18,695 bases of DNA from CAZBBB01 sp964490005 (GTDB lineage: Bacteria > Planctomycetota > B15-G4): NCBI GenBank assembly GCA_964490005.1, contig CAZBBB010000057.1:1-18695 (forward strand). The letters are read 5' to 3'. A program made the translations under genes and the position numbers. The notes under the pieces were generated by a model, which saw only the letters and a program-made list of their open reading frames with translations, ran no database searches and was not told the DNA's origin. Position 1 is the first letter of the stretch. The number at the start of each line of letters is the position of its first letter. This document shows, piece by piece, positions 7,004 to 13,848 of the stretch.

Positions 7004-8037
7004 GGCCCCCGACGCTCATCCTGCGGGACGAGCGCTTCATGCGGCACGACGCCGGGCCCGGGCACCCGGAGAACGCCGCGCGCCTCGCGCTCGCGCTGGC
7101 GCAGCTCGACGCGGCGCCGCCCGCCGGCTGCGTGACGCGCGCGCCGCCGGCGGCGACCAGCGGACAGCTCGCCGCGGTGCACGGCGCGCGGCACCTGGAG
7201 ACGCTCGCCGCCACCGCGGGGCGGCCGCGCACGGTGCTCGATCCCGACACCTCGGCCGGCCCGCGCAGCGAGGAGGTCGCGCGCCTCGCGGCGGGCGCGG
7301 CGATCGCGGCGGTGCAGGAGGTCGTCGACGGGCGGGCGCACGGCGCCCTGGCGCTCGTGCGCCCGCCCGGACACCACGCCGAGGCCGAGCGCGCCATGGG
7401 TTTCTGCCTGTACAACAACGTGGCCGTCGCGGCCGCGCACGCGCTGCGCGAGGGCGGGCTGTCGCGCGTGCTCGTGCTCGACCCCGACATCCACCACGGC
7501 AACGGCACGCAGCGGGCCTTCGAAGAGCGCGCCGAGGTGCTCTACGTGAGCAGCCACCGCTACCCCTTCTATCCGGGCACCGGCTGGTACGACGAGGTCG
7601 GACGCGGCGCGGGCGCCGGTTTCAGCGTGAACCTGCCGCTGCCGATGGGCCTGGGCGACGCCGACCTGCTGCACCTGTATCGCGAGGTGGTCGGCCCGAT
7701 CGTCGCGGCCTTCGAACCGCAGCTCGTGCTCGTCTCGGCCGGCTTCGACACCTGGCACGCCGATCCGGTCGGCGATCTGGCGCTCACCGAACGCGGCTTC
7801 TCCGCGCTCGGTCACCTGTTCCGCGCGTGGGCCGACGCGCACTGTCCGGGCCGCCTCGTGCACGTGCTCGAGGGCGGCTACGCGCCCGAGGGCGTGGCGG
7901 CCGGCGTGCGCGCGACGCTCGCCGCGTGCACCGCGCCGCGCGCCGAGCACCCCGCGTTCGACGAGGCGCCGTCGCCGACGGCGCTGCAGATCGCGGCGCG
8001 CGCGCGGGCCGCGCTCTCGCCCTGGTGGGCCTTCTGA
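7000..8037 (+). CDS. Histone-deacetylase superfamily (AcuC/HDAC class II-like) deacetylase
   Basis: 345 aa, full length for a bacterial class II HDAC-like amidohydrolase. These zinc enzymes remove acetyl or other acyl groups from lysines, polyamines or small molecules. Visible motifs are 'HPENAARL' (22-29), 'RPPGHHAEAERAMGFCLYNNVAVAA' (121-145, with the His pair H125/H126), 'VLDPDIHHGNGTQ' (159-171, zinc ligands D163 and H165), 'VSAGFDTWHADPVGDL' (245-260, zinc ligand D250) and 'LEGGY' (290-294, transition-state Tyr294). The usual DWDVHHGNGTQ has Pro in place of Trp here. The start is GTG at 7000, overlapping the previous stop as GTGA. It is the last gene of the operon and converges on aroA, with a palindrome across both stops. 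The substrate cannot be predicted: protein, acetylpolyamine and acetoin-type roles are all possible. Confidence 0.93.
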   Translation: MRPPTLILRDERFMRHDAGPGHPENAARLALALAQLDAAPPAGCVTRAPPAATSGQLAAVHGARHLETLAATAGRPRTVLDPDTSAGPRSEEVARLAAGAAIAAVQEVVDGRAHGALALVRPPGHHAEAERAMGFCLYNNVAVAAAHALREGGLSRVLVLDPDIHHGNGTQRAFEERAEVLYVSSHRYPFYPGTGWYDEVGRGAGAGFSVNLPLPMGLGDADLLHLYREVVGPIVAAFEPQLVLVSAGFDTWHADPVGDLALTERGFSALGHLFRAWADAHCPGRLVHVLEGGYAPEGVAAGVRATLAACTAPRAEHPAFDEAPSPTALQIAARARAALSPWWAF

Positions 8038-8053
8038 GGCCCGCCGGGCCTCA
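8035..8053. terminator. Palindrome spanning both stop codons of convergent genes
   Basis: TGAGGCCCG, one central C, then CGGGCCTCA. It forms a 7-9 bp stem whose ends are the TGA of the deacetylase gene and the TGA (read as TCA) of aroA. It is a plausible bidirectional terminator or 3'-end-protecting hairpin, but neither side has a U tract. Confidence 0.5.
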
Positions 8054-9352
8054 GGCCGGAGACAGCCGCTCCAGCGCCTCGGCGAAACCCGGCCAGGACA
8101 CGTCGGCCGCGTCGATCGGCGGCAGCGGCCAGCCCGACACGCGCGCCGCGACCGCGGCGCCGAGCGCGAGGCGGTGGTCGTCGAGGGCGGGCCAGCGCGA
8201 GGGACGCCGCCACGCCGCCACGCCGGTGATGCGCAGGCCGTCGTCGCGCACCTCGACCGGCACGCCGAGCGCGTCGAGCAGCGCCGCGACGGACGCGACG
8301 CGATCGGACTCCTTGTGGCGCAGCTCCGCCAGGCCGGCGAAAGTGCTCGTGCCCTGCGCGCGCGCCGCGGCCAGCGCCAGGATCGGGATCTCGTCGACGA
8401 GGTCGGGCACGTCGGCCGGCGCGATGTCGAAGGCCGACAGGCGGTCGCCGCCCGCCACGCGCAGGTCGCCCACCGGATCGGGATGCACGGCGCCGCGGTG
8501 GCTGCGCTCGATCTGCGCTCCGGCCCGCGCCAGCGCGAGCAGGAAGCCGGTGCGCCGCGGCCAGAGCCCCACCCCGCGCAGCCACAGCTCGCTGCCCGGC
8601 AGCAGCGCCGCCGCGACGACCAGGAACGCGGCCGAGGACGGATCGCCGGGCACGACCACGTCCGCCGCGCGCAGGGGGCCGGGCTGCACCGTGCAGAGGC
8701 CGGGCTCGCAGGCGAGGCGCGCGCCGAAGGCCGGCAGCAGGCGTTCGGTGTGGTCGCGCGTGGCGAGGTGCTGCACGACCGTCGTCGGGCCCTGCGCGCA
8801 CAGGCCCGCGAGCAGCAGCGCCGACTTGACCTGCGCGCTCGGCAGCGCGATTTCGTGCACGCGGCCGCTCAGCGGCGCGCCGAGCACGACGAGCGGCAGG
8901 CGCGCGCCGTCTCCGGCGCCGCCCGGCGCGCCCTGCGCGACGCCCCCTGCCGGCGCGATGCGCGCCCCCATCGCGGCCAGCGGCGCCACGACGCGCCCCA
9001 TCGGACGGCCGCGCAGCGAGGCGTCACCGTCGATCGTCCAGCGGCCCGCGCGGCCCGCGAGCAGTCCGAGCAGCAGGCGCGCCGCCGTGCCGGCGTTGGC
9101 GCAGTCCAGCGGCGCGGACGGCGAGCGCGGCTCGGGTCGGCCCTCGATCTCCAGCACACCTTCCGCCCGACGCGCCACGCGCGCGCCGAGCGCCTCGATG
9201 CAGGCCGCCGTCGCCCGCGTGTCGAGCGCGTCGAGCGCCCCGCGCACGCGGGTCGTGCCCTCGGCCAGCGCCCCGAGCAGCAGCGCGCGCTGCGTCGTCG
9301 ACTTGTCGCCGGGGACGCTGAGGTCGCCGACGAGTGCGCTGCCGCTCTCCAC
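8051..9352 (-). CDS. aroA: 3-phosphoshikimate 1-carboxyvinyltransferase (EPSP synthase)
   Basis: 433 aa, full length. It joins phosphoenolpyruvate and shikimate-3-phosphate in the sixth step of the shikimate pathway, in the cytoplasm. Motifs: 'LSVPGDKSTTQRALLLGALAEG' (11-32, substrate-binding Lys17, Ser18 and Arg22; the common SISHR is STTQR here), 'DCANAGTAARLLLGLLAG' (83-100, with Gly88 in the position that sets PEP access), 'GRPMGRVVAPLAAMGA' (115-130), 'SAQVKSALLLAGL' (172-184, class-II-like), 'VPGDPSSAAFLVVAAALL', 'VPDLVDEIPILALAAA' (315-330) and 'ELRHKESDRV' (343-352), plus 'DDHRLALGAAVAA' near the end. The start is GTG 9352-9350 with no Shine-Dalgarno. A TACGAT hexamer ends 6 nt upstream, so it may have its own leaderless promoter as well as read-through from the kinase gene 27 nt upstream. 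Confidence 0.96.
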   Translation of the reverse strand: MESGSALVGDLSVPGDKSTTQRALLLGALAEGTTRVRGALDALDTRATAACIEALGARVARRAEGVLEIEGRPEPRSPSAPLDCANAGTAARLLLGLLAGRAGRWTIDGDASLRGRPMGRVVAPLAAMGARIAPAGGVAQGAPGGAGDGARLPLVVLGAPLSGRVHEIALPSAQVKSALLLAGLCAQGPTTVVQHLATRDHTERLLPAFGARLACEPGLCTVQPGPLRAADVVVPGDPSSAAFLVVAAALLPGSELWLRGVGLWPRRTGFLLALARAGAQIERSHRGAVHPDPVGDLRVAGGDRLSAFDIAPADVPDLVDEIPILALAAARAQGTSTFAGLAELRHKESDRVASVAALLDALGVPVEVRDDGLRITGVAAWRRPSRWPALDDHRLALGAAVAARVSGWPLPPIDAADVSWPGFAEALERLSPA

Positions 9353-9358
9353 GCGCGC

Positions 9359-9364
9359 ATCGTA
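9359..9364 (-). promoter_or_regulatory. Candidate -10 hexamer TACGAT before aroA, leaderless geometry
   Basis: On the minus strand TACGAT ends 6 nt before the GTG of aroA, which places the transcription start on the start codon. The whole gap to the upstream gene is only 27 nt and holds no ribosome binding site. No clear -35 element is visible. Confidence 0.4.
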
Positions 9365-9379
9365 GCGGGCGGCCCGGCG

Positions 9380-10228
9380 CTAGGACTTGTCCTTCTGCTC
9401 CTCGAGCCAGGCCTGCTCCTGCTTGCGCAGGGCCTTCTCGGCTTCGAGGCGGGCCTTCTCCTTGCGGTACTCCGAGCGCAGCAGGTTGTCGTCCTCGTCC
9501 ACGTGGCCGTAGCCGTAGCGGTCGGCCTCGGCGCCGTCGGGCGAGAGGCCGGTGAGGAAGGTGCCGAGCACCTTGGCGCCGGCGCGCGTCAGGCTCTGCA
9601 CCGAGCGCTGCACGAGCCCCTTCTGCGTCTCCTCCATGCGCACGACGAGCAGCGCCCCCTGGCAGCGCGCGGCGAGCACGCAGCCGTCGGTGTAGGGGTT
9701 GACCGGCGGCGTGTCGATGAGCACCCAGGTGTGGCGGCGGCGCAGCTCGGCCAGCACCGCCGCGAAGCGCTCGCCGCCGAGCAGCTCGGCCGGTCGCCGC
9801 GGCGCCCTGCCCGCGGGATAGATCTCGAGGTTCTCGATGACCGAGCGCAGCGCGACGTCCTTGAGCTGCGCGCGCTCCTCGATGACGTCCGTCAGGCCCG
9901 GCTCGTTCGGCAGGCTGAAGAGGCCGGCCTGGCTGGGCGCGCGGAAGTCGGCGTCGACGAGCGCGACGCGCGCGCCCGGCAGCTCGGCGAAGCAGGCCGC
10001 GAGGTTCGCCGCCGTGACCGACTTGCCCTCGCCCTTGCGGCTGCTGGTCACGACGATCACCCAGGGCGCGCCGTTGCGGTTGAGCGCGGCGAGGTTCGTG
10101 CGGCAGGCGCGGTACTGCTCGGCGTGCGGACTGCGCGGCGCGTGGTACATGACCAGGTGCCCGCCGATCCGGCTGAGCAGGCCGCCGGGGCGTTCGGCGT
10201 GCGGCGGCCTCTCGCGCGCCTCGCTCAT
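9380..10228 (-). CDS. CpsD/CapB-type tyrosine-kinase-family ATPase (BY-kinase-like)
   Basis: 282 aa. 'EQYRACRTNLAALN' (38-50) is the helix that precedes the P-loop in BY-kinases. Then come Walker A 'SSRKGEGKS' (62-70), Walker A' 'VALVDADFR' (88-96) and Walker B 'WVLIDTPP' (168-175). BY-kinases are cytoplasmic ATPases that control polysaccharide export when activated by a membrane CpsC/Wzc-type partner and autophosphorylate on a C-terminal Tyr cluster. Here Tyr are sparse (Y238, Y240, Y254). The tail (255-282) is instead a highly charged Lys/Glu/Arg helix, so classical Tyr-cluster signalling is doubtful. No polysaccharide gene or membrane activator is in the window. The start ATG 10228 overlaps the acyl-CoA dehydrogenase stop as ATGA, implying coupled translation. 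MinD/ParA-like relatives are excluded by the BY-type Walker A. Confidence 0.85.
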   Translation of the reverse strand: MSEARERPPHAERPGGLLSRIGGHLVMYHAPRSPHAEQYRACRTNLAALNRNGAPWVIVVTSSRKGEGKSVTAANLAACFAELPGARVALVDADFRAPSQAGLFSLPNEPGLTDVIEERAQLKDVALRSVIENLEIYPAGRAPRRPAELLGGERFAAVLAELRRRHTWVLIDTPPVNPYTDGCVLAARCQGALLVVRMEETQKGLVQRSVQSLTRAGAKVLGTFLTGLSPDGAEADRYGYGHVDEDDNLLRSEYRKEKARLEAEKALRKQEQAWLEEQKDKS

Positions 10229-11907
10229 GTCGGATCTCCGGGCAGGCCTTGCCGGCGCCGCACGAGCGCCGCGGCGGCGAGCACGTGCTCGTCGTCGCAG
10301 TCGCGCAGCGACTCGCTCGCCGCGCGCGCGCGCCGCGCCCATCTTCGGCACGCGCCCCGGGCCAGCACAAGCTCGTCGGCCGCGCCCTGCTCGCCCCGGC
10401 TCTCGACGACGAGCCGCGCGCGGCTGAGCACGGCCGCCTGCGCCGCCAGCGCGATCGACTGGTCGGCCAGCGCGGCGAGCACGAGTTGCCGCTCGCCGAG
10501 GTCCCGGCCGTGCGCACGCAGCGCGCCGACCGCCTGCTGCGCGAGGTCGGCCGTTCCCATCGCCAGCGCCAGCGCCTCGTGCTGCAGCGGCGCGGGGACC
10601 TGCAGGGGCTCGGGCGCCTCGGCGCCGCTCGTGCGCCGGCCGTAGCCGCCGCGCGGTTCGATGCCGGCCGCGAGGCGCCGGCCCGGCTCGACCAGGCCGG
10701 TGCGGCCGATCATCACGCGCAGGATCTCGTTGGTGCCCTCGAAGATCATGTTGACGCGCGCGTCGCGCAGCAGGCGTTCGTAGGGGTAGTCGGTCGTGAA
10801 GCCGTTGCCGCCGGCGCACTGCATGGCGTCGTTGACCGCCATCCACAGCGTCTCGGTCCCGAGCACCTTGCAGGCCGCCGACTCGAGCACGACGTCGGCC
10901 TCGCCGCGGTCGATGAGCCCGGTCGTCAGGTAGGTCAGGCACTCGAGCGCGTGCGTGTCGAGCGCCATGCGGCCGAGCTTCTCGGCGATCAGCTCGAAGT
11001 CGGCGATCGGACGGCCGAACTGCCGGCGCTGCCCGGTGTACTCGGCGGCGAGCGCGATGAGCTGCCGGCAGATGCCGAGGCAGCCGCCCGCGAGTCCGGT
11101 GCGCCCGCCGTTGAGCACCTCGAGCGCGATCCTGAAACCCTGGCCCGGCTCGCCGACGAGGTTGGCCGCCGGCACGCGCACGCCGTCGAAGAACAGGGGC
11201 ACCGTCGAGCTGCCGCGGATGCCGAGCTTGTCCTCCTCGGGGCCGGCGCGATAACCCATCGACTTTTCGACGAGGAAGCACGAGATCGAGGGCCGGCCGT
11301 CGACGCGCGGATGGTCGGGCGTGCGCGCGAACACGGTGACGAGGTCGGCGATGCCGCCGTTCGTGATCCACAGCTTCTCGCCGTCGAGCACGTACTCGCG
11401 GCCGTCGGGCGAGCGCACCGCGTTGCAGCGCAGACCCTGCGCGTCGCTGCCCGCGTCGGGCTCGGAGAGCGCGAAGGCCGCCTTGAGCTCACCCGTCGCG
11501 AGCCGCGGCAGGTACCTGGCCTGCTGCTCGGCGCTGCCGTGGAGCAGCAGCGCCTTGATGCCGAGCGTGCTGTGCCCGCCCGACAGGATCGCGAGCGCGC
11601 CGTCGAGCGCCGACAGGTGCGCCCCCATGCGCACGTACTGGGTCATGTTCAGGTCGAGGCCGCCGTGCTCCTCGGGGATGCGCACGCCGAACAGCCCCAG
11701 TTCGGCGAGGCCCTCGAGCACCTCGGCCGGCACCCGGTGCTCCTTGTCGATGGCGCGGCTGTCGACGTGCAGCGCGGCGAAGCGCGTCAGACCCTCGCGG
11801 AACAGGTCGAGCAGCTCGCGCCCCTCGGGGTCGAGCACCGGGTAGGGCGTCCAGCGATCGGCGGGCAGATCGCCCACGAACAGCGCGCGCATCAGCGAAA
11901 GCGACAT
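10225..11907 (-). CDS. Acyl-CoA dehydrogenase with long C-terminal extension (VLCAD/ACAD9-like layout)
   Basis: 560 aa FAD enzyme that introduces the alpha,beta double bond into acyl-CoA thioesters. Landmarks: 'LGLFGVRIPEEHGGLDL' (70-86), 'GELKAAFALSEPDAGSD' (139-155, FAD/substrate signature), 'LWITNGG' (179-185), 'DKLGIRGSSTVPLFFDGVRVP' (226-246), 'RRQFGRPIADFELI' (294-307), 'CAGGNGFTTDYPYERLLRDARV' and 'IFEGTNEILRVMIG', where Glu390 is the likely catalytic base. The residues after about 410 form a helical extension that short- and medium-chain enzymes lack; it occurs in VLCAD/ACAD9-like proteins that bind membranes. Chain-length specificity cannot be read from sequence. The start is ATG 11907. 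It is the first gene of a minus-strand group with the BY-kinase (ATGA overlap) and aroA, and diverges from the riboswitch operon. Confidence 0.93.
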   Translation of the reverse strand: MSLSLMRALFVGDLPADRWTPYPVLDPEGRELLDLFREGLTRFAALHVDSRAIDKEHRVPAEVLEGLAELGLFGVRIPEEHGGLDLNMTQYVRMGAHLSALDGALAILSGGHSTLGIKALLLHGSAEQQARYLPRLATGELKAAFALSEPDAGSDAQGLRCNAVRSPDGREYVLDGEKLWITNGGIADLVTVFARTPDHPRVDGRPSISCFLVEKSMGYRAGPEEDKLGIRGSSTVPLFFDGVRVPAANLVGEPGQGFRIALEVLNGGRTGLAGGCLGICRQLIALAAEYTGQRRQFGRPIADFELIAEKLGRMALDTHALECLTYLTTGLIDRGEADVVLESAACKVLGTETLWMAVNDAMQCAGGNGFTTDYPYERLLRDARVNMIFEGTNEILRVMIGRTGLVEPGRRLAAGIEPRGGYGRRTSGAEAPEPLQVPAPLQHEALALAMGTADLAQQAVGALRAHGRDLGERQLVLAALADQSIALAAQAAVLSRARLVVESRGEQGAADELVLARGACRRWARRARAASESLRDCDDEHVLAAAALVRRRQGLPGDPT

Positions 11908-11973
11908 GGAGCGCGCATCATCGCCCGCGCGCAGCCGACGGAGAAGTCACCAGTCGCCGACGCCGGACGCCAC

Positions 11974-12005
11974 TTGACGGCCGCGCCGCGCTGTGGCAGT
12001 TATGG
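11974..12005 (+). promoter_or_regulatory. Weak candidate promoter for the riboswitch leader
   Basis: TTGACG at 11974-11979 is a good -35-like hexamer. The best downstream -10-like string is TTATGG at 12000-12005, but the 20-nt spacing is longer than usual. The position, about 45 nt before the riboswitch core, is right for its promoter. Confidence 0.25.
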
Positions 12006-12047
12006 GCGCCCCTGTCCCGCTCGGCGTGGCGGGCACGTTCTTTTCCC

Positions 12048-12290
12048 AACCTGTCGTTGTTTGCCGGCCCCAGGGAAGACGGTGCGAATCCGTCACGGTA
12101 CCGCCGCTGTATGCGGAGCCGAGGGGCGCCGGGAGACGTCCGCGCGAGCGCGTCGTGCACCGAACGGGTGCGCGCGCCGGGCGCGGTCGGGCTCCAGCCA
12201 CTGTTCGCGCCGCGTTCCGCGAGGAACGCGCCCGCGGATGGGAAGGCGCGCCGCACTCGACCAATCCGCGAGTCAGAAGACCATGGCCGA
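12048..12290 (+). promoter_or_regulatory. Cobalamin (adenosyl/aquocobalamin) riboswitch
   Basis: All hallmark boxes are present in order: GGGAAGAC 12073-12080, GGTGCGAATCC 12081-12091, ACGGTACCGCCGCTGT 12095-12110 (the B12-box core), GCCACTG 12197-12203, GGGAAGGC 12240-12247 and GAGTCAGAAGACC 12270-12282. Between the last boxes is a perfect 8-bp hairpin capped by a GCGA tetraloop (12211-12230), and ACTCG/CGAGT pair at 12255-12273. The aptamer binds a corrinoid and normally switches expression off when B12 is plentiful. It lies on the plus strand, 170 nt before the propeller gene. The outer limits are approximate because the closing P1 stem is not obvious. Confidence 0.92.
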
Positions 12291-12345
12291 CGAGCGTTCG
12301 CAGCCCCTCCCCGGATCTGGGAGGTCGCGAAACGTGCGTTGGTGA

Positions 12346-12391
12346 CGAGGGCCGCGGGGTGTCGCGCAAGCGAACGACCCGGCGGCCCTCG
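12346..12391 (+). promoter_or_regulatory. Long GNRA-capped hairpin, probable riboswitch expression platform
   Basis: CGAGGGCCGC (12346-12355) pairs perfectly with GCGGCCCTCG (12382-12391). Inside it GGGT pairs with ACCC, and the tip is TCGC-GCAA-GCGA (12362-12373), a GNRA tetraloop. It sits between the aptamer and the GGAG ribosome binding site. No U tract follows, so it could be a non-canonical terminator or one half of an alternative fold. Confidence 0.5.
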
Positions 12392-12450
12392 CGCATTGAC
12401 GCCCCCGTCGTCGGACTCTCCGTGGACCGGCAGCCACCGGCCTCTTCCCC

Positions 12451-12454
12451 GGAG
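12451..12454 (+). promoter_or_regulatory. Ribosome binding site GGAG
   Basis: GGAG lies 5 nt before the ATG at 12460 and fixes the start of the propeller gene. It is one of the clearer Shine-Dalgarno sites in the window, and may be what the riboswitch controls. Confidence 0.6.
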
Positions 12455-12459
12455 TTCCC

Positions 12460-13779
12460 ATGCGTCTTTCCGTCCGTCTCGCCGTCCTCGCACTGCTCGC
12501 GCCGCTCGCGGCGGCGGGCGACGCCGTCATCCCCTCGGGTTTCAACCTCGAGACCCGCCCCGCTGCCGGCCCGCTGGCCGGCATCCTCGAGGACGGCACG
12601 GTGCTGCTCTCGACGGGCTTCTTCGGCGCCGACGAGCTGTCGGTGCGGCACCCCGACGGCAGCGTCACGCTGTTCGCGACCGGCTTCGGCGCGCTCGCGG
12701 GCATCGCGCAGTCGCCGCTCACCGGCGAGATCGTCGTCGGCGACAGCCTGTACGCGCCCGCGCTGGCCGTGCTGCGCGACCTCAACGGCGACGGCGACGC
12801 GCTCGACCCCGGCGAGCACGTCGCGCACGCCGCGAGCCTGCCGCCGATGCCCAACGGACAGCCTCTGCTGCCCTTCGACATCGCCTTCCGTCCGGGCACC
12901 GACGAGTGCTTCGTGAGCGGCTCGACGACCTTCACCGTCCCCCCGAGCCTCGGCGCGGTGGCGCGCGTCGTCGGCAGCACGAGCAACGTCTACGCGGGCG
13001 GTCTGGGTATCGCCTCGGGCCTGTGCTTCGTCGGCGACACGCTCTACGTCGCCGACCTGAACCCCGCCACCTTCGCGGGCCGCGTGCACCGCTTCGTCGA
13101 CGCGAACGGCAGCGGCGCGATCGACGCGCCCGGCGAGAGCAGCCTGTTCGCCGACGGGCTCTCGGGCGCGAGCGACGTGGTGCGCGCCGCCGACGGCTGC
13201 TTCTACGTCTCGGGCGGCTTCGACGCCTCCTTCGAGGGCGCGATCACGCGGCTCGCCGCCGACGCCGACGGCAACGGCGCGAGCGACGAGGTGCTCGAGT
13301 CGTATTTCACCGGCTTCGCCTTCGCGGGTTCGCTCACGCTCGAACAGGGCGCCGGCGGGTTCGTTCCCGGCGCGGCCGGCGAGGGCCAGCTGTGGGTCGG
13401 CGACTACACCGTGACGGGCAACCGCATCGTGCGCAGCGCGCCGCACGCCGCGCTCGCCGTCACCGGCAACGTGGCCGTCGACGACGTGTTCACGCTGCAC
13501 GTGAGCGGAGCGCCCGGCGCCAGCGCGCTGGCCGTGCTCTCGCTCTCCGACCTCGGTCCGACGCTCCACGGCATCGGCGACCTCTGCGTCGGCTTCGGTG
13601 CGCCGAACGTCGTGCTGTCGCTCGGCAGCGTGCCGACCTCGGGCGTGGCGTCCCTGGCGGTCTCGCTGCACGGCGCGGCCGGCGCGGCGGGCTTGTCGTT
13701 CTTCGCGCAGGGCTTCGTCGTCGAAGGCGGCGAGGTCGGCATCTCCAACACCCAGCAGCTCAGCATCGCGTCCCGCTGA
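12460..13779 (+). CDS. Exported beta-propeller protein under B12 riboswitch control
   Basis: 439 aa. The signal peptide spans about 1-20 ('LAVLALLAPLAAAG-DA') and has no lipobox Cys, so the protein is secreted or periplasmic rather than a lipoprotein. Residues 24-330 look like an NHL/SMP-30-type propeller: repeated strands such as 'GILEDGTVLLST', 'IAQSPLTGEIVVGDS', 'FDIAFRPGTDECFVSG', 'ASGLCFVGDTLYVADL' and 'VVRAADGCFYVSGG'. Three loops fit D-x-[ND]-G-x-G-x-x-D-x-x-x-E: 107-119, 214-226 and 268-280, probably calcium sites. Residues 335-439 form a separate beta domain ending 'ISNTQQLSIAS', similar to C-terminal modules I recall in planctomycete secreted proteins. Riboswitch control suggests a corrinoid-related job; by analogy with Bacteroides BtuG, a surface B12-binding propeller, it may capture B12. 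That function is inference; homology to BtuG is not shown. Confidence 0.85.
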   Translation: MRLSVRLAVLALLAPLAAAGDAVIPSGFNLETRPAAGPLAGILEDGTVLLSTGFFGADELSVRHPDGSVTLFATGFGALAGIAQSPLTGEIVVGDSLYAPALAVLRDLNGDGDALDPGEHVAHAASLPPMPNGQPLLPFDIAFRPGTDECFVSGSTTFTVPPSLGAVARVVGSTSNVYAGGLGIASGLCFVGDTLYVADLNPATFAGRVHRFVDANGSGAIDAPGESSLFADGLSGASDVVRAADGCFYVSGGFDASFEGAITRLAADADGNGASDEVLESYFTGFAFAGSLTLEQGAGGFVPGAAGEGQLWVGDYTVTGNRIVRSAPHAALAVTGNVAVDDVFTLHVSGAPGASALAVLSLSDLGPTLHGIGDLCVGFGAPNVVLSLGSVPTSGVASLAVSLHGAAGAAGLSFFAQGFVVEGGEVGISNTQQLSIASR

Positions 13780-13789
13780 GTCCTCCTCC

Positions 13790-13821
13790 GCGGCGCCCGG
13801 AGCCCGCGCTCCGGGCGCCGC
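13790..13821 (+). terminator. Perfect 14-bp hairpin between the two riboswitch-operon genes
   Basis: GCGGCGCCCGGAGC (13790-13803), loop CCGC, GCTCCGGGCGCCGC (13808-13821). It lies 11 nt after the propeller stop and 27 nt before the next ATG. There is no U tract, only CCCTTCCC. It is either a partial intercistronic terminator or an RNA-stabilising hairpin setting the ratio of the two proteins. Confidence 0.6.
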
Positions 13822-13848
13822 CCCTTCCCGCACACGGAACCTTGGCTC

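Noticed and set aside
8051..9352. Glyphosate-insensitive EPSP synthase
   Set aside because: The class-II-like SAQVK motif suggests it might be, but Gly88 keeps the sensitive-type residue at the key position. Sequence alone does not support the claim.
6474..9365. Very long plus-strand open frame (963 codons)
   Set aside because: A shadow of the SseB-like, deacetylase and aroA genes, made possible by the scarcity of stop codons in GC-rich DNA. The translation is Arg/Ala/Ser-rich with no family motif.
12211..12230. Perfect 8-bp GCGA-capped hairpin considered as a terminator
   Set aside because: It lies between conserved boxes of the riboswitch aptamer and is best read as one of its internal stems.
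10249..12345. Plus-strand 698-codon frame opposite the acyl-CoA dehydrogenase and running into the riboswitch
   Set aside because: Antisense shadow: the minus strand carries complete acyl-CoA dehydrogenase motifs, and the frame shows no recognisable domain.
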